In this document: piece by piece, positions 7,613 to 16,700 of the stretch
Numbering within the stretch: the first letter of the stretch is position 1
Layout: every line of letters starts with the position of its first letter
DNA from: Pseudomonas sp. S30
Lineage (GTDB): Bacteria; Pseudomonadota; Gammaproteobacteria; Pseudomonadales; Pseudomonadaceae
NCBI RefSeq assembly: GCF_016518545.1
Contig: NZ_JACVTO010000016.1
Coordinates: 1-64,000, forward strand
DNA: 64,000 bases
Direction: 5' to 3'
Position numbers and translations under genes: made by a program
Notes under the pieces: generated by a model
The model's input: only the letters and a program-made list of their open reading frames with translations
The model's database searches: none
Told to the model about the DNA's origin: nothing

Positions 7613-8944
7613 TCAGTTCTTGGCAGAGGAGTATCGACGTCCCTGATCGCACAGGGCGAACACCACCACCAGCACGCCGGCCACTGCCAGGATCACCGCC
7701 ACGCCGTCGGTGGAGTGAGTGGCCGAGCTCGCCACCAGTGCCAGGCCGCCCAGGGGCGCCAGCCCGCCGGCCACCGCGGTGCCGATTTCACGGCCGGTGC
7801 CGAAGCCCGAAGTGCGGGTTTCGGTAGGGAACTGGCGGCTGAGGAACGAGCCCTGGGGGGCGAACATCATCGGTGCCAGCAGGCCGGTGCCGAGGGCGAT
7901 CGCCACGTAGATCGACAGCGGTTCGCCGGTCTCGAGCAGGTGCAGGAACGGATAGGCGAACAGCGCCGACAGCAGCCCTCCGAGCATCAACACGGTCTTG
8001 CTGCTCCAGCGGTCGCACAGCCAGCCGAAGAACGGCACGGCGAAGATCGCCACCAGGCTGGCGATGGTCACCGACAGAGACGTTACGTGCGCGTCCACGC
8101 CCTTGAACTGGGTCAGGTAGGCGAGAGAGAAGGTCTTGAAGATGTAGCTCAGCGCGTTGTAGCCCACCGCCACGAAGAACACCACAGCCAGGCCTTTGCG
8201 ATCCTGGCGCAGCAACTGTTTGAGCGGTGACACCCGAGGCGTCTCCTTGGCGGTATCGAGGGCCTTGAAGTCCGGGGTTTCAGGAATGCTCCTGCGTACC
8301 CACAGGCCCACCGCCACCAGGGCGATGCTGGCGATGAAGGGAATCCGCCAGCCGCCGGCCAGGAGGAAGTCGTTGCCGTTCATGGTCAGCAGGTACACCG
8401 TCAGCGACGACAGCAGCAGGCCCAGGTTCAGCCCCAGCGCTGGCCAGGCGCCCTGGCTTCCGCGCTTGCCCTCGCTGGCATGCTCGTAGGAGGTGACTGC
8501 CGCACCGGACAGTTCCGCGCCAGCGCCCAGGCCCTGGATGACACGGATCGTCACCAGCAGGATCGGCGCCCACAGGCCGATGCTGGCATAGCCGGGAATC
8601 AGGCCGATGAGCATCGTGCACACGCCCATCAGGCAGAAGGTGATCACCAGCACGTGCTTGCGGCCGAAGCGGTCGCCCAGGTAGCCGAACAGGATGCCAC
8701 CGAAGGGGCGGGCGATGAAGCCGATGGCGAAGGTGGAGAATGCCAGCAGCGACGCCACCGCCGGATTGCTGGCATCGAAGAAGATCTTCGAGAAGACGAT
8801 CGCCGCCATGGTCGCGTAGAGGTAGAAGTCGTACCACTCCAGCATCGAACCGAAGATGGTCGCCGCCGCGACCTTGCGCAGGCGTTTGCGTTGCTGTTCC
8901 GGAGTTTCCGTGGCGGCGGGCGCCGTTTCATGTACCGACATCAT
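7613..8944 (-). CDS. MFS transporter, MHS (metabolite:H+ symporter) family
   Basis: A 443-residue inner-membrane protein with about 12 hydrophobic segments. Family marks are M-L-E-W-Y-D-F-Y-L-Y near the start of TM1, the loop G-D-R-F-G-R-K between TM2 and TM3, and R-x-I-Q-G-L-G-A-G-A-E in TM4, all typical of the ShiA/ProP/KgtP-like MHS subfamily of proton-coupled importers of organic acids. It follows lhgO closely (41 bp), so an organic acid such as 2-hydroxyglutarate or a related dicarboxylate is the natural guess for substrate. An AAGGA site precedes the twin ATG at 8944/8941; longer versions are Arg/His-rich and unlikely. Confidence 0.85.
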   Translation of the reverse strand: MMSVHETAPAATETPEQQRKRLRKVAAATIFGSMLEWYDFYLYATMAAIVFSKIFFDASNPAVASLLAFSTFAIGFIARPFGGILFGYLGDRFGRKHVLVITFCLMGVCTMLIGLIPGYASIGLWAPILLVTIRVIQGLGAGAELSGAAVTSYEHASEGKRGSQGAWPALGLNLGLLLSSLTVYLLTMNGNDFLLAGGWRIPFIASIALVAVGLWVRRSIPETPDFKALDTAKETPRVSPLKQLLRQDRKGLAVVFFVAVGYNALSYIFKTFSLAYLTQFKGVDAHVTSLSVTIASLVAIFAVPFFGWLCDRWSSKTVLMLGGLLSALFAYPFLHLLETGEPLSIYVAIALGTGLLAPMMFAPQGSFLSRQFPTETRTSGFGTGREIGTAVAGGLAPLGGLALVASSATHSTDGVAVILAVAGVLVVVFALCDQGRRYSSAKN

Positions 8945-8985
8945 GTGTTCCTTATTATGTTTGTAGTGGGAAGGTGCAGCAGCAT

Positions 8986-10179
8986 TCAGCGGGACTTGAG
9001 GATGCGTTCGGCGATCATCCGGCCGATGGGAATGGCCGAGGTGGCAGCGGGCGAGGGCGCATTGCACACATGCACCATGCGCGGCGTTTCGGCGAAGAGG
9101 AAATCGTGGACCAGGGTGCCGTCGCGCATCACTGCCTGGGCGCGGATGCCGGCCTCGTGGGGCAGCAGGTCTTCCACCGTCAGCGACGGGCAGTATTTTC
9201 GGCACTGCTCCAGATAGCCGCGCTTGAACAACGAGTTCTTCATTTCCCGGGTGCCGGAACCCAGATGATTCCAGAGGGTTTTCCAGAGTCCGGGGAAACG
9301 GGCGTATTCGGCCACATCACGCCAGTTCACCGAGAACTTCGGGTAATTCTCTCGGCCCAGGCCCAGTACGGCATTGGGGCCGACGGTCACGCTGCCATCG
9401 ATCATGCGGGTGAGGTGCACGCCCAGAAAGGGCAGGTCCGGATCGGGAATGGGATAGATGAGGTGGTTGACGATCTGGTTCTTGCTGGCGGGCAGGCGGT
9501 AGTACTCGCCGCGGAACGGAATGATCTGATGGTCGATCTTCACGCCGGCCATTCGGGCCAACCGGTCCGATTGCAATCCGGCACAGGCGACCAACTGGCG
9601 CGCGCGCCAGGTGTTGGCATCGCTGGTCACGGTGACGTGATCGGCGTGTTCCTGGATCGCCCACACCGTGGTGGACAGACGCACCTCGCCGCCGGCGCGC
9701 TCGATCACCCGCGCCATGGCCTTGCACACCTCCTTGTAATCGACGATCCCTGTGGAATCGACGAACAACGCGCCCTGGCCGACGATGTTTGGTTCGCGCC
9801 GCGCCAGCTCAGTTGCATCCAGGCGCTCGACCTTCAGCCCGTTCTCCTGGGAGCGCTGGTGCAGCGCCTGCATGCGCTGCATCTCCAGGTCGTTGGACGC
9901 CACCAGCAGCTTGCCGCACACCTCGAAGGCGATGCCGTGTTCACGGCAGAACGCCTGGGTGGCCTGGGCGCCACGCTTGCACAGCTCGGCCTTGAGGCTT
10001 CCAGGGGCGTAGTAAATACCAGCGTGGATCACACCGCTGTTGTGGCCGGTCTGGTGGCGGCCCAACTGATCTTCCTTCTCGAGTATCAGCAGCGAAGCGC
10101 CCGGCCGCTGCTCCAGCAGCGCCATGGCCGTGGCGAGGCCGACGATGCCGCCGCCGATGATGCAGTAATCGTGTGTCAT
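8986..10179 (-). CDS. lhgO: L-2-hydroxyglutarate oxidase (dehydrogenase)
   Basis: A 397-residue FAD enzyme that oxidises L-2-hydroxyglutarate to 2-oxoglutarate, passing electrons to the quinone pool at the membrane. The N-terminus has the dinucleotide-binding motif I-I-G-G-G-I-V-G-L-A-T-A, then G-x-H-Q-T-G-H-N-S-G-V-I-H-A-G-I-Y-Y, diagnostic for LhgO. Further blocks include F-R-G-E-Y-Y-R-L, H-L-T-R-M-I-D-G, V-G-P-N-A-V-L and the C-terminal H-V-C-N-A-P-S-P-A-A-T-S-A-I-P-I-G. In P. putida this gene usually follows csiD (glutarate hydroxylase), which is absent here; instead it is grouped with a transporter and a GntR regulator. Confidence 0.9.
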   Translation of the reverse strand: MTHDYCIIGGGIVGLATAMALLEQRPGASLLILEKEDQLGRHQTGHNSGVIHAGIYYAPGSLKAELCKRGAQATQAFCREHGIAFEVCGKLLVASNDLEMQRMQALHQRSQENGLKVERLDATELARREPNIVGQGALFVDSTGIVDYKEVCKAMARVIERAGGEVRLSTTVWAIQEHADHVTVTSDANTWRARQLVACAGLQSDRLARMAGVKIDHQIIPFRGEYYRLPASKNQIVNHLIYPIPDPDLPFLGVHLTRMIDGSVTVGPNAVLGLGRENYPKFSVNWRDVAEYARFPGLWKTLWNHLGSGTREMKNSLFKRGYLEQCRKYCPSLTVEDLLPHEAGIRAQAVMRDGTLVHDFLFAETPRMVHVCNAPSPAATSAIPIGRMIAERILKSR

Positions 10180-10220
10180 GCAGGTTCCTTGAATTGTTGT
10201 CGGTAGATCTGCTTATCAGG

Positions 10221-10231
10221 TTGTCAGACTA
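10221..10231. promoter_or_regulatory. Putative GntR operator upstream of lhgO
   Basis: TTGTCAGACTA lies 42 bases upstream of the lhgO start. It sits within a 14-base string (TCAGGTTGTCAGAC) that recurs exactly in front of the gntR gene, where the site is a perfect inverted repeat TTGTC-A-GACAA (11008-11018). The shared string in the two promoter regions of the module suggests one regulator binding both. No promoter boxes were assigned. Confidence 0.6.
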
Positions 10232-10272
10232 AGTGGCGCGAAGAAAAAGTCGTGATGAGTGATCTCCAGGAT

Positions 10273-10983
10273 TCAGTCGAGGGCGGGCAAGTCGAGCTTC
10301 AGGCGTTTTGCCGAGGCGTGCAGGTGGGCTTCGGCGCAGCCGGCTGCGGCCTGACGGTCACCGTCGGCGATGGCCTGATACAGCGCCTGGTGCTCGCGCC
10401 GGGCGTCGGCGGAGCCGCCTACGGCAGGACGGGCCGAGTTCTCCCATGCGGTGCGCCGGGCATGGGCCAGTTGGCCGCCGATGAAGTCGTGGAAGGCGAC
10501 GAAGTAACCGTTCTTGCTCGCCTCGGCGATGGCCCGGTGGAACGCCACGTCTGCAGCGGCGGCGGTGGCCAGGTCGCTGCGCGGATCGAGCATGACTTGC
10601 AAGGCCTCGGCCATGCGCGCCAGGTCGGCGTCATCACGGCGCCGCGCGGCGATGGCCGCCGCCTGGGTCTCGATCCACAGGCGCATCTCGAACATTTGCA
10701 CCAGGTCGGGCGAGCGGCTGCCACTGCCGGGAAAGCGGAACACGGTGCCGCCGGGCGTCTGCGAGATGTACGAGCCCAATCCACGGCGGGCGATCAGCAC
10801 ACCATCGGCCTTGAGCTGGGCCACCGCTTCACGCACTACCGAACGGCTGACGTTCAGCTGCTCGGCCAGCTGCTGTTCGGTGGGCAGCCGCGATTCGGCC
10901 GCCAGCCGGCCCGAATCGATCTCGCCACGTATGGCGCTGACGACGCGATCGACCAGGGTATCGGGGCGCTGAAGCTCTAGCAT
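10273..10983 (-). CDS. GntR-family (FadR/FCD) transcriptional regulator of the lhgO module
   Basis: A 236-residue DNA-binding protein. Residues ~5-75 form the GntR winged helix (R-L-P-T-E-Q-Q-L-A-E-Q-L-N-V-S-R-S-V-V-R-E-A-V-A-Q-L). Residues ~95-225 form an FCD ligand-binding helical domain with the metal-site pattern F-E-M-R-L-W-I-E, F-H-R-A-I-A and E-H-Q-A-L-Y. It is upstream of lhgO on the same strand, 94 bp apart. Expected role: repressor of lhgO and the transporter, responding to a small organic acid, and probably of itself (see the operators at 10221 and 11008). Confidence 0.88.
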   Translation of the reverse strand: MLELQRPDTLVDRVVSAIRGEIDSGRLAAESRLPTEQQLAEQLNVSRSVVREAVAQLKADGVLIARRGLGSYISQTPGGTVFRFPGSGSRSPDLVQMFEMRLWIETQAAAIAARRRDDADLARMAEALQVMLDPRSDLATAAAADVAFHRAIAEASKNGYFVAFHDFIGGQLAHARRTAWENSARPAVGGSADARREHQALYQAIADGDRQAAAGCAEAHLHASAKRLKLDLPALD

Positions 10984-11007
10984 GGAACGTGCTGCCTAGT
11001 AGTCAGG

Positions 11008-11018
11008 TTGTCAGACAA
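11008..11018. promoter_or_regulatory. Putative GntR operator upstream of gntR (autoregulatory)
   Basis: TTGTCAGACAA is a perfect inverted repeat (TTGTC-A-GACAA) 25 bases upstream of the gntR start codon. The enclosing TCAGGTTGTCAGAC is identical to that before lhgO (10216-10229). An odd-centred 11-bp dyad is the usual size for FCD-GntR operators. Confidence 0.6.
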
Positions 11019-11062
11019 TGCCTGGTTGCACCGGTATCTGTCAATCGGCAGGCGAGTCGTGC

Positions 11063-11416
11063 TCACAGTTCGCAGACGAAGCTACCCGTACCGTCGAGAA
11101 TGTTGCGCAGGGTCTGCGCCACCTCATCCAGGTCGGTCCCCGCACTGGTCAGGAAGATTTCCAGCTGTTCGTCACCCCTGAGCGCGTCACGATCGCCCGC
11201 GGCCACTTCGATCAGCAGGCGCTGGGCACTCAGGGTCGCCTTCAACCCGTCCAGCGTCGACGGTTCGTCGTCCAGCGTCAGGTCGACGGTGTCCTCATCG
11301 GGGTAACGGGTCAGCAGGAACATCTGGCCCTTGTCGCTGTGGCAGCACAAGGTCGCCATGTCGTCTTCTTCCTCGTCGCACGGGGTGGCGAAGAGCAGGG
11401 CGGTTTTCAGTTGCAT
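11063..11416 (-). CDS. Conserved small Pseudomonas protein of unknown function
   Basis: An acidic, cytoplasmic protein of up to 117 residues, with two blocks: D-E-D-T-V-D-L-T-L-D-D-E-P near the middle and a C-terminal helix ending C-E-L. No catalytic motif is seen. Two starts compete: ATG 11416, and ATG 11359 (98 residues), which has the better ribosome site (GAGGAAG, about 8 bases away). The longer form contains a poly-acidic E-E-E-D-D linker, coded by the DNA that would act as that ribosome site. It sits before gdhB on the opposite strand. Confidence 0.6.
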   Translation of the reverse strand: MQLKTALLFATPCDEEEDDMATLCCHSDKGQMFLLTRYPDEDTVDLTLDDEPSTLDGLKATLSAQRLLIEVAAGDRDALRGDEQLEIFLTSAGTDLDEVAQTLRNILDGTGSFVCEL

Positions 11417-11759
11417 GGGCGGCTCGGTTCAAGGAAGTGAAATGCGATTGTGCCAGCCTTGGGGCACGGCATAAACCGCGCGATTACCGGCCCTTGACCG
11501 AATATGTCGCAGCGCTGCAAGCCGTGGTGACCGTGCAGTCGTTAAGCTGCCCAGTCGATGGATATCCGTTGAGTCACTGCCTTTGTGATCGTCTTTGCAG
11601 ATACCCATCCATGGAACACGGTCCGGAACGCCGACGCGCAGGACCTGTCCCACGCCTTGATTCCATCGTTGCGCTGCCTCGGGTTGGCTATGGTTGATCC
11701 AGAGACGGCGGAGCCTAACGACGCTTCACCAAAAAAACAGCCCAAGCGGAGTACCACAG
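11417..11759. other. 343-bp intergenic region before gdhB; nothing assigned
   Basis: The space between the small hypothetical gene and gdhB. The open stretches crossing it are short and do not resemble proteins. No hairpin-plus-T terminator, clear operator dyad or RNA gene was recognised. It must carry the promoters of the two divergent genes, but their boxes could not be placed with confidence. Confidence 0.4.
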
Positions 11760-14700
11760 ATGGCGTTTTTCACCGCAGCCAGCAAGGCCGACTTCCAGCA
11801 CCAACTGCAAGCGGCCCTGGCGCAGCACATCGGCGAGCAGTCCCTGCCACAAGTGGCGCTGTTCGCCGAGCAGTTCTTCGGCATCATTTCTCTGGACGAA
11901 CTCACCCAGCGTCGGCTGTCCGACCTCGCCGGCTGCACGCTTTCCGCCTGGCGCACCATCGAGCGCTTCGACTCGGCCACGCCGCTGGTGCGGGTCTACA
12001 ACCCCGACTACGAGCGCCACGGCTGGCAGTCCACCCACACCGTGGTCGAAGTGCTGCACGATGACCTGCCGTTCCTGGTGGATTCGGTGCGTACCGAGCT
12101 CAACCGCCGCGGCTACAGCATCCACACCTTGCAGACCACCGTGCTGAGCACTCGCCGGGGCGCCAAGGGCGAGTTGCTCGAACTGCTGCCCAAGGGCAGC
12201 CAGGGTGAGGGGGTCAACCACGAATCGCTGATGTACCTGGAAATCGACCGCTGCGCCAACGCCGCCGAGCTCACCAGCCTGAGCCGCGAACTGGAGCTGG
12301 TACTGGCCGATGTGCGCGTGGTGGTGGCCGACTTCGAGCCGATGAAGGCCAAGGTGCGCGACCTGCTGGCGCTGGTGGGCGAAAACGCGTTCGGTCCGGC
12401 GCAGAACGACAAGGCCGAGGTGCAGAATTTCCTCACCTGGCTGCTGGACAACCACTTCACCTTCCTCGGCTACGAAGAGTTCGTGGTCGAGTCCGACGCC
12501 GCCGGCGGCAGCCTGGTGTACGACGAATCCTCGTTCCTCGGTCTGCCCCGAGTGCTGCGCAGCGGCCTGAGCAGCGACGACCGGCGCATCGAGGACTACG
12601 CCGTCAGTTACCTGCGCGAGCCGCGCCTGCTGTCGTTCGCCAAGGCCTCGCAGCCCAGTCGCGTGCACCGTCCGGCCTACCCGGACTACGTGTCGATCCG
12701 CCAGATCGACGCCGAGGGCAAGGTGCTCAGGGAATGCCGCTTCATGGGCCTGTACACTTCGACGGTGTACGGCGAGAGCGTGTACACCATTCCCTACATT
12801 CGCGAGAAGGTCGCGGAAGTGGAGCGCCGCTCGAACTTCGACCCCCAGGCGCACCTGGGCAAGGAACTGACCCAAGTCCTCGAGGTGCTGCCGCGCGACG
12901 ACCTGTTCCAGACGCCGATCGACGAACTGTTCAACACCACCATGTCGATCGTGCAGATCCAGGAGCGCAACAAGATCCGCGTGTTCCTGCGCAAGGATCC
13001 GTACGGGCGCTTCTGCTACTGCCTGGCCTATGTGCCGCGTGAGGTCTATTCCACCGAGGTGCGGCAGAAGATCCAGCAGGTGCTGATGGAGCGCCTCAAG
13101 GCCTCGGACTGCGAGTTCTGGACTTTCTTCTCCGAGTCGGTACTGGCGCGGGTGCAACTGATCCTGCGGGTCGACCCGAAGAACCGCATCGACATCGACC
13201 CCCAGCAACTGGAAAACGAAGTGATCCAGGCCTGCCGCTCCTGGCAGGACGACTACTCGGCGCTGGTGGTGGACAACTTCGGCGAGGCCCAGGGCACCAA
13301 TATCCTCGCCGACTTTCCCAAGGGCTTCCCGGCCGGCTACCGCGAGCGTTTCGCCGCGCACTCGGCGGTGGTCGACCTGCAACACGTTCTGGCGCTGTCC
13401 GAGGCCAAGCCTTTGGCCATGAGCTTCTACCAGCCGCTGACCCAGATCGGCGAGCGCCTGCTGCACTGCAAGCTGTACCACGCCGATACACCGCTGGCGC
13501 TGTCCGACGTGCTGCCGATCCTGGAGAACCTGGGGCTGCGTGTGCTCGGTGAGTTCCCGTACCGGCTGCGCCACGCCAATGGCCGCGAATTCTGGATCCA
13601 CGACTTCGCCTTCACCTACAGCGAAGGCCTGGACCTGGACCTGCAGCAGCTCAACGACACCCTGCAGGACGCCTTCATCCACATCGTCCAGGGCGAAGCC
13701 GAAAACGACGCCTTCAACCGCCTGGTGCTCACGGCCGGCCTGCCATGGCGCGACGTGGCGCTGTTGCGCGCCTATGCCCGCTACATGAAGCAGATCCGCC
13801 TGGGCTTCGACCTCGGCTACATCGCCAGCACGCTTAACAACCATACCGACATCGCCCGCGAACTCACTCGCCTGTTCAAGACCCGCTTCTACCTGGCACG
13901 CAAGCTCGGCCAGGACGACCTGGACGACAAGCAGCAGCGCCTGGAGCAGGCGATCCTCAATGCCCTGGACGACGTGCAGGTGCTCAACGAGGACCGCATC
14001 CTGCGGCGCTACCTGGACCTGATCAAGGCCACCCTGCGCACCAACTATTATCAGACCGACGGCAATGGCCAGCAGAAGGGCTACTTCAGCTTCAAGTTCA
14101 ACCCGCGCCTGATCCCCGAACTGCCCAAGCCGGTGCCCAAGTTCGAGATATTCGTCTATTCGCCACGGGTGGAGGGCGTGCACCTGCGCTTCGGCAACGT
14201 CGCCCGCGGCGGCCTGCGCTGGTCGGACCGCGAAGAAGACTACCGCACCGAAGTGCTCGGCCTGGTCAAGGCCCAGCAGGTGAAGAATTCGGTGATCGTG
14301 CCGGTCGGCGCCAAGGGCGGCTTCCTGCCACGGCGCTTGCCCCTGGGCGGGGGCCGCGACGAGATCGCCGCCGAGGGCATCGCCTGCTACCGCATCTTCA
14401 TCAGCGGCCTGCTCGACATCACCGACAACCTCAAGGACGGCGGCGTGGTGCCCCCGGTCAATGTGGTCCGTCACGACGATGACGACCCCTACCTGGTGGT
14501 GGCGGCGGACAAAGGCACCGCGACCTTCTCCGACATCGCCAACGGCATCGCCAACGACTACGGCTTCTGGCTCGGCGACGCCTTCGCCTCGGGCGGCTCG
14601 GCCGGCTACGACCACAAGGGCATGGGCATCACGGCGCGCGGCGCCTGGGTCGGCGTGCAGCGCCACTTCCGCGAGCGCGGTATCAACGTGCAGGAAGACC

Positions 14701-16625
14701 CGATCAGCGTGGTCGGCATCGGCGACATGGCCGGTGACGTATTCGGCAACGGCCTGCTGATGTCCGAGAAGCTGCAACTGGTGGCCGCCTTCAACCACCT
14801 GCACATCTTCATCGACCCGAATCCGGATACGGCTACCAGCTTCGCCGAGCGCAAGCGCCTGTTCGAGCTGCCGCGTTCGGCCTGGACCGACTACGACACC
14901 ACGATCATGTCCGAGGGCGGCGGCATCTTCCCGCGCAGCGCCAAGAGCATCGCCATCAGCGCGCAGATGAAGGAACGCTTCGCCATCCAGGCCGACCGGC
15001 TGACCCCGACCGAACTGCTGCACGCGCTGTTGCAGGCACCGGTCGACCTGCTGTGGAACGGCGGCATCGGTACCTACGTCAAAGCCAGCAGCGAAAGCCA
15101 TGCCGACGTCGGCGACAAGGCCAACGATGCGCTGCGCGTCAACGGCAACGAGCTGCGCTGCAAGGTGGTGGGCGAGGGTGGCAACCTGGGCATGACCCAG
15201 CTCGGCCGCGTCGAGTTCGGGCTCAACGGCGGCGCCACCAACACCGACTTCATCGACAACGCCGGTGGCGTGGACTGCTCGGACCATGAGGTCAACATCA
15301 AGATCCTGCTCAACGAAGTGGTGCAGGCAGGCGACATGACCGAGAAGCAGCGCAATCAGCTGCTGGGCAGCATGACCGAGGAAGTCTCCTCGCTGGTGCT
15401 GGGCAACAACTACAAGCAGACCCAGGCCCTGTCGCTGGCGGCGCGCCGTGCCCGCGAGCGGATCGCCGAGTACAAGCGCCTGATGGCCGACCTGGAGGCA
15501 CGTGGCAAGCTCGACCGTGCCATCGAATTCCTGCCCAGCGAGGACCAGCTGGCCGAGCGCCTGGCGGCCGGCCATGGCCTGACCCGCGCCGAACTGTCGG
15601 TGCTGATCTCCTACAGCAAGATCGACCTCAAGGAGCAGTTGCTCAAGTCCCAGGTGCCGGACGACGACTACTTGACCCGCGACATGGAAACCGCGTTTCC
15701 GCCGTCGCTGGTCAGCAAGTTCGCCGAGGCCATGCGCCGTCACCGCCTCAAGCGCGAGATCGTCAGCAACCAGATCGCCAACGACCTGGTCAACAACATG
15801 GGCATCACCTTCGTGCAGCGCCTGAAGGAGTCCACCGGCATGAGCCCGGCAAACGTGGCCGGTGCCTACGTGATCGTGCGCGACATCTTCCACCTGCCGC
15901 ACTGGTTCCGCCAGATCGAGGCCCTGGACTACCAGGTCCCGGCCGAAATCCAGCTGACCCTGATGGACGAGCTGATGCGTCTGGGGCGTCGGGCCACCCG
16001 CTGGTTCCTGCGCAGCCGTCGCAACGAGCAGGACGCGGGCCGCGATACCGCCCACTTCGGGCCGAAGATCGCCCAGTTGGGGCTCAAGCTCGACGAACTG
16101 CTCGAAGGCCCCACCCGCGACCGCTGGCAGACGCGCTACCAGGGCTTCGTCGAAGCCGGCGTGCCCGAGCTGCTGGCACGCATGGTGGCCGGCACCACGC
16201 ACCTGTACACCCTGTTGCCGATCATCGAGGCCTCGGACGTCACCGGCCATGACCCGGCGCAGGTGGCCAAGGCGTTCTTCGCCGTGGGCAGCGCGCTGGA
16301 CCTGACCTGGTACCTGCAGGAAATCAGCAACCTGCCGGTGGAGAACAACTGGCAGGCCCTGGCCCGCGAAGCGTTCCGCGACGACATCGACCTGCAGCAG
16401 CGGGCCATCACCATCTCGGTCCTGCAGATGGCCGATGCCCCGGACGACATGGACGCCCGGGTGGCGCTGTGGGTCGAGCAGCATCAGGTGATGGTCGAGC
16501 GCTGGCGCGCCATGCTCGACGACCTGCGCAATGCCAGCGGTACGGACTACGCGATGTATGCCGTGGCCAACCGTGAGCTGGTCGACCTGGCGCTGAGCGG
16601 GCAGGCGGTGGTCGTACCGTCCTGA
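11760..16625 (+). CDS. gdhB: NAD-specific glutamate dehydrogenase, large (~180 kDa) type
   Basis: A 1621-residue cytoplasmic enzyme that deaminates glutamate to 2-oxoglutarate with NAD+, the catabolic route for glutamate, arginine and histidine. The length and the start M-A-F-F-T-A-A-S-K-A match the large Pseudomonas type (also called GDH-180). The N-terminal ~700 residues are the regulatory extension. The catalytic core includes N-V-A-R-G-G-L-R-W-S-D-R-E-E-D (about residue 810), the lysine motif V-G-A-K-G-G-F (about 850), and a Rossmann segment G-I-G-D-M-A-G-D-V-F-G-N-G (about 985). A strong terminator hairpin follows at 16644. Confidence 0.97.
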   Translation: MAFFTAASKADFQHQLQAALAQHIGEQSLPQVALFAEQFFGIISLDELTQRRLSDLAGCTLSAWRTIERFDSATPLVRVYNPDYERHGWQSTHTVVEVLHDDLPFLVDSVRTELNRRGYSIHTLQTTVLSTRRGAKGELLELLPKGSQGEGVNHESLMYLEIDRCANAAELTSLSRELELVLADVRVVVADFEPMKAKVRDLLALVGENAFGPAQNDKAEVQNFLTWLLDNHFTFLGYEEFVVESDAAGGSLVYDESSFLGLPRVLRSGLSSDDRRIEDYAVSYLREPRLLSFAKASQPSRVHRPAYPDYVSIRQIDAEGKVLRECRFMGLYTSTVYGESVYTIPYIREKVAEVERRSNFDPQAHLGKELTQVLEVLPRDDLFQTPIDELFNTTMSIVQIQERNKIRVFLRKDPYGRFCYCLAYVPREVYSTEVRQKIQQVLMERLKASDCEFWTFFSESVLARVQLILRVDPKNRIDIDPQQLENEVIQACRSWQDDYSALVVDNFGEAQGTNILADFPKGFPAGYRERFAAHSAVVDLQHVLALSEAKPLAMSFYQPLTQIGERLLHCKLYHADTPLALSDVLPILENLGLRVLGEFPYRLRHANGREFWIHDFAFTYSEGLDLDLQQLNDTLQDAFIHIVQGEAENDAFNRLVLTAGLPWRDVALLRAYARYMKQIRLGFDLGYIASTLNNHTDIARELTRLFKTRFYLARKLGQDDLDDKQQRLEQAILNALDDVQVLNEDRILRRYLDLIKATLRTNYYQTDGNGQQKGYFSFKFNPRLIPELPKPVPKFEIFVYSPRVEGVHLRFGNVARGGLRWSDREEDYRTEVLGLVKAQQVKNSVIVPVGAKGGFLPRRLPLGGGRDEIAAEGIACYRIFISGLLDITDNLKDGGVVPPVNVVRHDDDDPYLVVAADKGTATFSDIANGIANDYGFWLGDAFASGGSAGYDHKGMGITARGAWVGVQRHFRERGINVQEDPISVVGIGDMAGDVFGNGLLMSEKLQLVAAFNHLHIFIDPNPDTATSFAERKRLFELPRSAWTDYDTTIMSEGGGIFPRSAKSIAISAQMKERFAIQADRLTPTELLHALLQAPVDLLWNGGIGTYVKASSESHADVGDKANDALRVNGNELRCKVVGEGGNLGMTQLGRVEFGLNGGATNTDFIDNAGGVDCSDHEVNIKILLNEVVQAGDMTEKQRNQLLGSMTEEVSSLVLGNNYKQTQALSLAARRARERIAEYKRLMADLEARGKLDRAIEFLPSEDQLAERLAAGHGLTRAELSVLISYSKIDLKEQLLKSQVPDDDYLTRDMETAFPPSLVSKFAEAMRRHRLKREIVSNQIANDLVNNMGITFVQRLKESTGMSPANVAGAYVIVRDIFHLPHWFRQIEALDYQVPAEIQLTLMDELMRLGRRATRWFLRSRRNEQDAGRDTAHFGPKIAQLGLKLDELLEGPTRDRWQTRYQGFVEAGVPELLARMVAGTTHLYTLLPIIEASDVTGHDPAQVAKAFFAVGSALDLTWYLQEISNLPVENNWQALAREAFRDDIDLQQRAITISVLQMADAPDDMDARVALWVEQHQVMVERWRAMLDDLRNASGTDYAMYAVANRELVDLALSGQAVVVPS

Positions 16626-16643
16626 TCCTGACGCTGAAACGAA

Positions 16644-16680
16644 CGAGCCCCGGCCATGCTGCCGGGGCTCGTTTTTTTGC
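16644..16680 (+). terminator. Rho-independent terminator after gdhB
   Basis: A perfect 11-bp stem, ACGAGCCCCGG (16644-16654) with CCGGGGCTCGT (16663-16673), has an 8-base loop and is followed by a run of T. It lies between convergent gdhB and ppsR, and could slow ppsR transcripts too, although the opposite side has only a weak T-run. Confidence 0.9.
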
Positions 16681-16700
16681 GCTGCAGAGCGAGGTTGGGG

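Noticed and set aside
11715..16484. A 1589-codon open frame antisense to gdhB
   Set aside because: It is the mirror of a strongly biased, GC-rich gene; its sequence is composed of repetitive Leu/Val/Gly/His/Gln-rich residues and has no domain. The gdhB strand is unambiguous.
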